Below, piece by piece: positions 1-5,032 of a DNA stretch of 10,646 nucleotides. A model generated the notes under the pieces. The model searched no databases, was not told the DNA's origin, and saw nothing but the letters and a program-made list of their open reading frames with translations. The stretch's first letter is position 1, and each line of letters starts with the position of its first letter. A program made the position numbers and the translations under genes. The stretch spans positions 1 to 10,646 of the forward strand of contig JAIRLW010000551.1 of the NCBI GenBank assembly GCA_031259095.1, given 5' to 3'. This DNA is from Planctomycetaceae bacterium (GTDB lineage: Bacteria > Planctomycetota > Planctomycetia > Pirellulales > Thermoguttaceae).

Positions 1-312
1 GAAACGGTTGATTTTTGTAAATCACACCAAATTCTTGTTGAGGCGTGGAGTCCGCTTGGACAAGGCAAAGTGCTTTCCGATCCCGAACTACTTCGTCTTG
101 CCGATAAGTACAAAAAATCAACAGCGCAAATTTGTGTTCGATGGTGTTTGCAAAACGGTATTCTCCCGTTGCCGAAATCAACAACACCCGCACGGATCAA
201 AGAAAATTCCGCCGTGTTCGATTTTGAACTTTCCACGCAAGAAATTCAAACGATCAATCAATTGCCGCATCGTTGGGATTCAGGATTTTACCCGGACAAA
301 ATCGATTTCTAA
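1..312 (+). CDS. Aldo/keto reductase, C-terminal fragment (5' end outside window)
   Basis: This is the last 103 codons of a cytosolic NAD(P)H-dependent oxidoreductase of the aldo/keto reductase superfamily, which reduces carbonyl substrates to alcohols. Codon phase starts at base 1 and the gene runs in from the left; TAA is at 310-312. The fragment begins late in the TIM barrel: 'VEAWSPLGQG' (residues 13-22) is the usual late strand, and 'LPLPKSTTPARIKEN' (55-69) matches the C-terminal signature in which Lys59, Ser60, Arg65 and Asn69 bind the 2'-phosphate of NADPH. 'FELSTQEIQTINQL' (75-88) is the usual closing helix. The catalytic Asp/Tyr/Lys/His residues lie upstream and cannot be checked. 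It looks like the diketogluconate-reductase-type group, but the substrate cannot be assigned. A GTG at 70 is inside the conserved barrel and is not the real start. Family sure, substrate unknown. Confidence 0.93.
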   Translation, partial: ETVDFCKSHQILVEAWSPLGQGKVLSDPELLRLADKYKKSTAQICVRWCLQNGILPLPKSTTPARIKENSAVFDFELSTQEIQTINQLPHRWDSGFYPDKIDF

Positions 313-365
313 TTTCTATCGTTGTCCTTTGAACGGTAACAAATTCCCTTTTTTATGTTCTTTGC

Positions 366-419
366 CCCGCTAGGGACGACATGTTATTAACCGTCGTATT
401 AAGTGTCGTCCCTAGCGGG
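366..419. repeat. 15-bp inverted repeat, gtcccgctagggac-type palindrome
   Basis: 'cccgctagggacgac' (366-380) is perfectly complementary to 'gtcgtccctagcggg' (405-419), with a 24-nt loop. Each arm also holds a smaller 'gtccc…gggac' palindrome. It sits 54 bp after the reductase stop and could work as a transcript-end hairpin, but no T-run follows. The right arm closely resembles the hairpin 'gtccctgcgggac' at 4848-4860, which suggests a REP-like dispersed family. Confidence 0.75.
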
Positions 420-469
420 ACTAAGACAAAATAACCATCACGGAAATTCCGTTGATATATTACTTATTT

Positions 470-517
470 TTTAAAACCTTTCGTAAATATTCGTATTTTT
501 TGTGGTGAACATAAAAA
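470..517 (+). repeat. Dispersed 48-bp 'ttcgtg' repeat, copy 1
   Basis: This segment matches 3481-3528 at 44 of 48 positions in the same orientation. The core is a roughly 10-bp-period run (ttcgtaaata / ttcgtatttt / ttgtggtgaa) flanked by 'tttaaaacc' and 'cataaaaa'. It is non-coding. I recall similar 'accacgaa…cacgaa' strings in intergenic DNA of several phyla, but their function is unknown. Confidence 0.8.
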
Positions 518-615
518 TAAGGCAAAATAGAACAATTTGAGAAAATCAGCGTCCTCTGCGGACTTCTCACTCGGTATGTTCGAAAGTTAAGAAAATAGAC
601 AATGACGATTCCAGA

Positions 616-643
616 TTGTTTTTTTCTTGATGACTGTTATACT
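616..643 (+). promoter_or_regulatory. Candidate extended -10 promoter for the anti-sigma-like gene
   Basis: TATACT at 638-643 is preceded by TG at 635-636 with one base between, giving an extended -10 element. A weak -35 (TTGTTT, 616-621) lies 16 bp upstream. Transcription would start near 650, leaving a leader of about 85 nt before the ATG at 735. This is a motif match only. Confidence 0.4.
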
Positions 644-711
644 AAGTGCGTAAGTTGCAGCAAATGTTTTCCTCAAATAAATCTATCATCCCTTAAAACA
701 AGGGTTGATTC

Positions 712-725
712 AATACAATTGTATT
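712..725. promoter_or_regulatory. 14-bp perfect palindrome, possible operator
   Basis: 'aatacaattgtatt' is a perfect palindrome that ends 9 bp before the chosen ATG at 735. It lies downstream of the candidate promoter, where a bound repressor or a small hairpin could affect expression or ribosome access. AT-rich palindromes of this length also occur by chance. Confidence 0.3.
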
Positions 726-734
726 AAGTTTTTC

Positions 735-1802
735 ATGTCTTCAGAACCCGATACCATTCAGGATATTTCTTCGGATGAAGCGATTTTGGTTGAATATCTT
801 GACGGCGAATTATCGTTGCAAAATCGGCGGATTGTTGAGAGTCGATTGGCGGCGGAACCGGAATTTCGGGAAACATTGACCCGATTAGAGGAAAGTTGGA
901 AACTTCTCGATTTATTGGAACGCGACGACACAGATAAAAAACTCGTAGAATCAACTCTTGAAACAGTTGTTTTTTCGGCGGAACAATCTGTTGCGGAAAT
1001 CCAAAAGCAAACAAAACGCCGGTCTTTTGTGAAAATCGTTTTGACCGGTGTTTTACTGTTCCTGATTTTTGGTTTCGCTTTTCATCTCGGCGAAGGTTTT
1101 GCGCCGGATAAAAATTACTGGCTTCGGATTGCGTCGCCGATTATTGATCGATTGGATATGTATTTGACCGTTATTGACGACGACCCGGAATTACTTCGGC
1201 TTCTAGCAGAACGGCGACTTTTTCTGCCAACGTTGCCTGACGGCGCGAAACCAATTAATCCCAATGAATATCGTCCTTCGTCTTCTGTTCGGATACTAGA
1301 TTCGTTAACGGTTTATCATCCGTCGTTTGCGGAATTAAAGCGTCGGGTAAAACGCATCGAAAATCTCGACAAGTCGCTTTATAATCGTTTCTACAACAAC
1401 TGTAAAAAGTTTCAGGAACTTTCGTGGGATAAAAAACAAAAACTCAAGGAATTGCATGAGAATATCGAACGGTCGCCGCGCCGTAACGAATTATTTCAAA
1501 CGCTTCAAAATTATTATAACTGGCGTAAATCGCTTCAATCGTATGAAAAAACAGATTTACGCCGTCCACTTCCGGCTGCCGAGCGGGTTGAACAAATTGC
1601 GGCGCTGAAAAGCCGTTTGGACGCAAACCAACCGGAAACTGTTACTGTACCGCTTTTATCCGAAATATATAAATCAAACGCCGATCTCGCCAAAACATTA
1701 GACCGTCTTTCTATGCAGGAAAAAGAAATCCTGCTTAATACCACGCCCGCACAAATAATCGGTATCTTATTGAAACAACTCGCTACAGAAGAAACAAAAT
1801 AA
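735..1802 (+). CDS. Membrane-anchored anti-sigma-factor-like protein
   Basis: 355 aa. It is probably a single-pass inner-membrane regulator that holds an ECF sigma factor through its cytosolic head. Residues 14-62 ('DEAILVEYLDGELS', 'RLAAEPEFRETLTRLEESWKLLDLLE') match the head I associate with planctomycetal anti-sigma factors; the zinc-binding His/Cys motif of ZAS proteins is absent. A positive patch (KQTKRR, 91-96) precedes one hydrophobic helix (98-118), followed by a charged, mostly helical domain of about 235 residues that I do not recognise and that should lie outside the membrane. ATG 735 is preferred over the upstream in-frame TTG at 705, because the head motif follows it at normal distance and the ten extra residues look unrelated. 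Neither start has a Shine-Dalgarno site. No sigma factor gene is adjacent in the window, which is unusual for this class. Role inferred from resemblance; the C-terminal domain is unassigned. Confidence 0.75.
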   Translation: MSSEPDTIQDISSDEAILVEYLDGELSLQNRRIVESRLAAEPEFRETLTRLEESWKLLDLLERDDTDKKLVESTLETVVFSAEQSVAEIQKQTKRRSFVKIVLTGVLLFLIFGFAFHLGEGFAPDKNYWLRIASPIIDRLDMYLTVIDDDPELLRLLAERRLFLPTLPDGAKPINPNEYRPSSSVRILDSLTVYHPSFAELKRRVKRIENLDKSLYNRFYNNCKKFQELSWDKKQKLKELHENIERSPRRNELFQTLQNYYNWRKSLQSYEKTDLRRPLPAAERVEQIAALKSRLDANQPETVTVPLLSEIYKSNADLAKTLDRLSMQEKEILLNTTPAQIIGILLKQLATEETK

Positions 1803-1840
1803 TCCGCAGATTACGCCGATTTTCGCAGATTATTTTGAGG
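1803..1840 (+). repeat. Dispersed 38-bp 'cgcagatta' repeat, copy 1
   Basis: The segment begins at the base after the TAA stop of the anti-sigma-like gene and is 37/38 identical to 3317-3354. Inside it are three degenerate units (cgcagatta, cgccgattt, cgcagatta) spaced 9-10 bp apart. A third, partial occurrence shares 17 identical bases (1796-1812 with 3544-3560), so the match reaches slightly into the coding end. Confidence 0.82.
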
Positions 1841-1891
1841 AATTCTAAAAATTCGTTTTTTAACCACAACATTTTATGAAAAATCAACATC

Positions 1892-1954
1892 ATTTGTCCC
1901 ATTAGTCCCTATTAAAAAGGGACTTTAGGGACAATAGAGACTAATGGGACAAAT
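1892..1954. repeat. 22-bp-arm inverted repeat between convergent genes
   Basis: 'atttgtcccattagtcccta' plus 'tt' (1892-1913) pairs with 1933-1954 with a single mismatch, around a 19-nt loop that itself carries 'agggac' steps. It lies about 90 bp after the anti-sigma-like stop and 92 bp beyond the transporter stop. It could protect or end transcripts from both sides, yet its 'gggac' composition resembles dispersed intergenic repeats. Confidence 0.8.
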
Positions 1955-2002
1955 AATCAATTAATTAATTGATTATTTAATTAATTAATTAAGATTTTTT
2001 TT
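1951..2002 (+). terminator. AT-only palindromes followed by T8, possible terminator
   Basis: A 28-bp perfect palindrome spans 1951-1978, overlapping the end of the preceding inverted repeat by four bases. A second pairing is possible between aattaattaatt at 1959-1970 and 1979-1990 (8-nt loop), followed by eight Ts at 1995-2002. That gives a terminator shape on the + strand for the upstream gene, but the stem has no G or C, so efficiency is doubtful. Confidence 0.4.
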
Positions 2003-2046
2003 GCAAATGATATTTTTAAAAATTCTTATTATTAACACTTTCGGAA

Positions 2047-2979
2047 TCAGTCAAGACCGGTACGTTTCAAAATGCCATAAGTCAGATAGCCAATCACAAT
2101 AAGCCCCAAAGCGAATAACGAATAAGAAATAGGCCAAGGAATGGGTTGGGTGAACGTTGTGTATTCCGACATGCCAAAAATACTCGCAATCACGTTCAGC
2201 GGAAGGAAGACAATCGATAAGACTGTTAATTGTTTCATTAACATGTTCAGGTTGTTACTGACCACCGACGCACGAGCGTCCATCATTCCCGCCATAATCA
2301 CCGAATAAATTTCCGCTTGTTTAAAACATTGGGTGTTATCGACATTCAGGTCTTCCAGCAACTCGTTGTGTTCCAACGTAAAACCAATCTTGCCGGAATA
2401 ACCCCGCAATTTGTCAATCAAAACGCCGTTGGTCGAAATCGCACTCAAATAATAGGTGAGACTTTGACTTAATTTGAACAAATGTAACAAATGTTTATTA
2501 CTCATGGTTGTTTCCAATTTCTTTTCCAATTCATCCACAATCATACTGATTGCCCGAATATGTCCGAGAAATTGTGAAATGGAGCGGGCAATCAGCCGAA
2601 GTAATAATTCGTGAAGTCCGCCGGTAATGTTGGAAACATCCTTGCCGCGATCAAAAAACGTAATGTCATCACTCATCACCGCAATAAGACGGTCTTTGAA
2701 AAGATAAAGACCCATTGATGAAACGCGGAATAAAAAATCGTCTCCCTCAGAATAATGACGCGGACGCTTGAAAATAATCGCAATATGCGTCGGCTCAAAC
2801 TCGACACGCGATAACTCGTCCGGGTCAAGCGCACTACTCAACGTGTGTTCGTCAAGATTCAATTCGCCAACAAGATAAAGCCGCTCCGTTTCATTCGGAG
2901 CAACAAATACCTGAATTTTTGAATTTTCATCATCCACCGGTTGAAGACGACCATCAATAATATCAAAATTTTTGCGCAC
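2047..2979 (-). CDS. CorA-family divalent-cation transporter with GMS signature
   Basis: 310 aa, the usual length for CorA-type Mg2+/Co2+ channels, which form pentamers in the inner membrane with a large cytosolic N-terminal domain. Residues 1-120 look like the alpha/beta domain, 120-250 the long stalk helices, and two C-terminal membrane helices lie at about 250-269 and 283-304. The first ends 'FLPLNVIASIFGMSEYT': the family's Gly-Met-Asn selectivity motif reads Gly-Met-Ser (269-271). I believe GMS relatives exist, but whether this one still favours Mg2+ is open. The start is GTG at 2979; no in-frame ATG lies upstream before a stop, and no Shine-Dalgarno is visible. The gene converges with the anti-sigma-like gene and is transcribed away from the VWA gene. 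Two 'ttaccccctt' repeats lie in its probable leader. Family sure, ion unproven. Confidence 0.9.
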   Translation of the reverse strand: MRKNFDIIDGRLQPVDDENSKIQVFVAPNETERLYLVGELNLDEHTLSSALDPDELSRVEFEPTHIAIIFKRPRHYSEGDDFLFRVSSMGLYLFKDRLIAVMSDDITFFDRGKDVSNITGGLHELLLRLIARSISQFLGHIRAISMIVDELEKKLETTMSNKHLLHLFKLSQSLTYYLSAISTNGVLIDKLRGYSGKIGFTLEHNELLEDLNVDNTQCFKQAEIYSVIMAGMMDARASVVSNNLNMLMKQLTVLSIVFLPLNVIASIFGMSEYTTFTQPIPWPISYSLFALGLIVIGYLTYGILKRTGLD

Positions 2980-2986
2980 TGGATTG

Positions 2987-3026
2987 AAGGGGGTAATTGA
3001 TTAACTCTTACTAACTAAGGGGGTAA
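2987..3026 (-). promoter_or_regulatory. Paired 10-bp direct repeats in the transporter leader
   Basis: 'aagggggtaa' occurs at 2987-2996 and again at 3017-3026, exactly 30 bp apart start to start (about three helical turns). On the transcribed strand they read ttaccccctt, between the candidate -10 box and the GTG start. Possible roles are a protein site bound on one face of the DNA, or C-rich leader RNA segments able to pair with G-rich RNA. Confidence 0.45.
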
Positions 3027-3052
3027 CTTTGACTCTACGTATGACCAAGTAA

Positions 3053-3058
3053 ATTATA
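3053..3058 (-). promoter_or_regulatory. Candidate -10 box for the CorA-type gene
   Basis: The minus strand reads a perfect TATAAT, 74 bp before the GTG start. No acceptable -35 lies at the normal distance (the position holds ACCGAA), so the site may be weak or activator-dependent. Confidence 0.35.
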
Positions 3059-3084
3059 CTTCTCACCCTTTACAATTCGGTTTT

Positions 3085-3119
3085 GTAGAGACGAGAGAGG
3101 CAATGCATTGCGTCTCTAC
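3085..3119. repeat. 'gtagagacg…cgtctctac' palindromic element with a 7-nt insertion
   Basis: The 9-bp arms at 3085-3093 and 3111-3119 are perfect. Between them lies 'agagagg' and then the perfect palindrome caatgcattg (3101-3110). Removing the seven bases would leave a 28-bp perfect palindrome. I recall arms of this type as abundant in cyanobacterial and other genomes, as dispersed non-coding elements. Confidence 0.75.
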
Positions 3120-3316
3120 GTCAATATCCAATGAATTTTATAACAATCAAAAAATAAAAAACGAAATTTCAAATCAAAAGGGTATAAAACGGAGGAAGCC
3201 ATAAAAACAAAATTTAGTATAACGTTGAATGAAAAAAAATCAACACAAGTTTTGATTTTATCCTTGAAAATTCCCGCAATACCGCTACAATGGAAAAAAT
3301 AAATGGAAAAAAATAG

Positions 3317-3354
3317 TCCGCAGATTACTCCGATTTTCGCAGATTATTTTGAGG
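3317..3354 (+). repeat. Dispersed 38-bp 'cgcagatta' repeat, copy 2
   Basis: It differs from 1803-1840 by one base (t for g in the second unit) and keeps the ~10-bp internal spacing and the 'attttgagg' tail. The flanks of the two copies differ, which defines the repeat ends. Confidence 0.82.
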
Positions 3355-3415
3355 GAGGTTATTATGAGATAAAAATAATAGTCATTATTCAGCGGAATTG
3401 TTCCTATTGATTTTT

Positions 3416-3446
3416 AACTACGAAATACACAAAAGGACACGAAAAT
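3416..3446 (-). repeat. Reverse-oriented 'acgaaa/acac' periodic repeat
   Basis: The units 'acgaaatac', 'acaaaagg' and 'acacgaaaat' are degenerate steps of about 9-10 bp. They are the reverse complement type of the 'ttcgtg' repeats at 470-517 and 3481-3528. With the latter, only 34 bp away, the segment forms a loose inverted pair. Confidence 0.55.
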
Positions 3447-3480
3447 GAGGTTTCTATTTTCTATTTTTTATTTTTCATTG

Positions 3481-3528
3481 TTTAAAACCTTTCGTGAATA
3501 TTCGTGTTTTTCGTGGTAAACATAAAAA
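3481..3528 (+). repeat. Dispersed 48-bp 'ttcgtg' repeat, copy 2
   Basis: Second copy of the repeat at 470-517, with four substitutions and no gaps. Its units read ttcgtgaata, ttcgtgtttt and tcgtggtaaa, closer to a regular 'ttcgtg' period than copy 1. Confidence 0.8.
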
Positions 3529-3609
3529 ACCGAACACTTGGATAAAATAATCCGCAGATTTCTCGGCGGTTAATTTTTGTATTTTTAATTCAAAACAATC
3601 TTGATAATC

Positions 3610-4791
3610 ATGAACGAAAACGAATTACAATCTGTTCCGGTACCAACAACAGTTCCGGTTCCGGGAAAGGTTCCGGTTCCAAGACAAACTCCTGTTTCGG
3701 AAACCGTTCCGGTTTCGCAGGAAAACTCTTCCGATTCAACAAAATTTGCTATCGGTATTGGGATTATTTGTCTTCTGTTGATTTTAGTATTACTTTTATT
3801 GTTATTACGGAACGCAGCTATGTCGCAGCAGGAAAACACGTCCGTTCAGCAAACGGCAGGCGAAACAACAACCGAGAATACCGATACCGGATTCGACAAT
3901 CAAGGTCAGGAAACAAATCAAAACAGTACAGAAAATAATAACAGTCAGCAGTCAACAGAAACAGCAACATCAACAGAAGGACAAAATCAAGAACAAGCAC
4001 AAAACAATGCAGAAACAAACGATTCCGATACAAAAATACAGGATGATGGTCATAAAAAATCCGCTGCAGCAAAACAATCTGAAGAAAAACCGCAAATCGA
4101 ATCGTCTGAAAACATTACGCAATCAGAAAAAACAACCGATGTTTCAACACAAAACAACGCCAATACTCCGTCATTTCAACCCCATTTGGAAAAACATTCG
4201 GAAAATGACGCCAACGGCTATTCGGACGGTTTTCATCAAGGCGACGCCACTGTTAACATTTTTAACACAACAGGAAAAGGTACACGATTTGTTTTTGTAT
4301 TTGATCATTCCGGCAGTATGGCAGGCAATCCGCTTGAAGCGGCGAAACGAGAATTAACACAATGTCTTACTTCATTAAGAGACCATCATCGATTTAATAT
4401 TATTTTTTATGATGATCAACAACTCATTTGGAAACCGGGTGATAAATTGATTTCCGCAGTGAAAAAAAATAAAAAAGACGCGGAACAATTTATTGCGGAC
4501 GTCAATCCCGGGGGGGGAACCGAACCGTTACCGCCGCTCTTAATGGCAATTGATTACAAGCCGGAGATCATTTTTTTTCTGACAGACGGGGATGCGACAG
4601 ACAGGGAATTTCAGCCAAATGGGGAATTGGCGCTTCATTTCGATAATATTTGTAAACAATGTAAGAAAATACGTATCAATGTCATCCAATTCGGTTCAAA
4701 CGGACGCCAATCGGCTCTTTTACAAAAATTAGCCCGAAGAACTCGCGGAGATTACGAATATATTGATGTAAAAAAATTTGACGCACTATAA
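3610..4791 (+). CDS. Single-pass membrane protein with VWA (MIDAS) domain
   Basis: 393 aa. Order: an N-terminal Val-Pro-rich hexad repeat (9-38), one membrane helix (about 46-67, 'IGIGIICLLLILVLLLLLL'), a low-complexity Gln/Asn/Thr/Glu/Ser linker (about 71-215) and a von Willebrand factor A domain (about 222-390). All metal-site loops are present: Asp232-x-Ser234-x-Ser236 ('FDHSGSM'), Thr304 ('GGGTEP') and Asp326 ('FLTDGD'). VWA domains bind protein partners through the chelated Mg2+. 'RFVFVFDHSGSM' is the form I associate with a planctomycetal family of unknown role. The polar linker should hold the domain away from the membrane. The side is uncertain, because few charges flank the helix. 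ATG 3610 is chosen over an in-frame TTG at 3601. No Shine-Dalgarno is visible. Eight Ts follow directly after the stop. A run of eight Gs (4510-4517) encodes part of the glycine loop, and the frame is intact across it. Domain sure, partner unknown. Confidence 0.88.
   Translation: MNENELQSVPVPTTVPVPGKVPVPRQTPVSETVPVSQENSSDSTKFAIGIGIICLLLILVLLLLLLRNAAMSQQENTSVQQTAGETTTENTDTGFDNQGQETNQNSTENNNSQQSTETATSTEGQNQEQAQNNAETNDSDTKIQDDGHKKSAAAKQSEEKPQIESSENITQSEKTTDVSTQNNANTPSFQPHLEKHSENDANGYSDGFHQGDATVNIFNTTGKGTRFVFVFDHSGSMAGNPLEAAKRELTQCLTSLRDHHRFNIIFYDDQQLIWKPGDKLISAVKKNKKDAEQFIADVNPGGGTEPLPPLLMAIDYKPEIIFFLTDGDATDREFQPNGELALHFDNICKQCKKIRINVIQFGSNGRQSALLQKLARRTRGDYEYIDVKKFDAL
3634..3723 (+). repeat. 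In-frame 18-bp tandem repeat encoding Val-Pro hexads
   Basis: There are five consecutive six-residue units in the VWA protein: VPVPTT, VPVPGK, VPVPRQ, TPVSET and VPVSQE. At DNA level they are about 18 bp each with a 'gttccggttcc' core, and they decay toward the last two. Slippage could change the unit number between strains. Confidence 0.85.
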
Positions 4792-4809
4792 TTTTTTTTG
4801 CACAACTAT

Positions 4810-4860
4810 CCGGCGGCGATGCGCTCCACCGCCGGTTATGCACTCTCGTCCCTGCGGGAC
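4810..4860. repeat. Double-hairpin intergenic element
   Basis: The first hairpin pairs ccggcgg (4810-4816) with ccgccgg (4829-4835) around a 12-nt loop. The second is gtccctgcgggac (4848-4860), a 5-bp stem with a 3-nt loop. It begins 19 bp after the VWA stop. The first stem is the most GC-rich hairpin near that stop and could help end the transcript, but the T-run (4792-4799) lies before it, not after. The second is the same type as the arms at 366-419. Confidence 0.6.
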
Positions 4861-4880
4861 AGGAACACAACCAACGTTGT

Positions 4881-4955
4881 CTGAAAGGCAAGATTTTAAG
4901 TTTTTAACTATTAAGATTAACGATTAACGAATACCCTCAAAATCCTGCCTTTCAG
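4881..4955. terminator. 17-bp-arm inverted repeat between convergent genes
   Basis: 'ctgaaaggcaagatttt' (4881-4897) pairs with 4939-4955 with one mismatch, around a 41-nt AT-rich loop that contains 'gattaacgattaacga'. It lies between the stops of the VWA gene and the HEAT lipoprotein gene, where a bidirectional terminator would be expected. No clean T-run adjoins either arm, so a dispersed repeat is an equal alternative. Confidence 0.5.
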
Positions 4956-5032
4956 GAAAAATAAAAATAGACTGAATTGTTACTAATTTTTAGCGATTCC
5001 CATGATATTAGTGTCAACATGCCCTAGAAACG

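Larger units (their letters stand above)
313..734. other. Intergenic region rich in repeats
   Basis: About 420 bp lie between the reductase stop and the anti-sigma-like start. In order they hold a 15-bp-arm inverted repeat (366-419), an odd-length palindrome 'acggaaattccgt' (440-452), the first copy of a 48-bp dispersed repeat (470-517), a short hairpin 'gtcctctgcggac' (551-563), a candidate extended -10 promoter (616-643) and a palindrome just ahead of the next gene (712-725). No frame here has coding character. Confidence 0.6.
2980..3609. other. Divergent intergenic region packed with repeats
   Basis: About 630 bp separate the divergent transporter and VWA genes. Near the transporter are the paired aagggggtaa repeats and a TATAAT box. 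Beyond them are a 'gtagagacg…cgtctctac' element (3085-3119), the second 'cgcagatta' repeat (3317-3354), a reverse-oriented 'acgaaa…acac' run (3416-3446), the second 'ttcgtg' repeat (3481-3528) and a 17-bp partial copy of the 'cgcagatta' type (3544-3560). No convincing gene or VWA promoter was found. Confidence 0.65.

Noticed and set aside
8..373. Open frame of 121 codons overlapping the reductase fragment in another phase
   Set aside because: It overlaps a frame with clear aldo/keto reductase motifs, and its own translation is basic, low in pattern and matches nothing recognisable.
3183..3300. TATAAA (3183-3188) and GGAGG (3191-3195), which look like a promoter and ribosome site for a small gene
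   Set aside because: No ATG, GTG or TTG lies at a proper distance. The frame reads from ATA for about 33 codons with no recognisable protein, and no -35 is present. A decayed gene cannot be excluded.
470..3560. CRISPR array, because short repeats recur
   Set aside because: Copies lie hundreds to thousands of bases apart, with no regular spacers and no cas genes.
4510..4517. Run of eight Gs as a frameshift in the VWA gene
   Set aside because: The frame before and after it encodes one continuous VWA domain with all metal-site loops, so the gene is intact as given.
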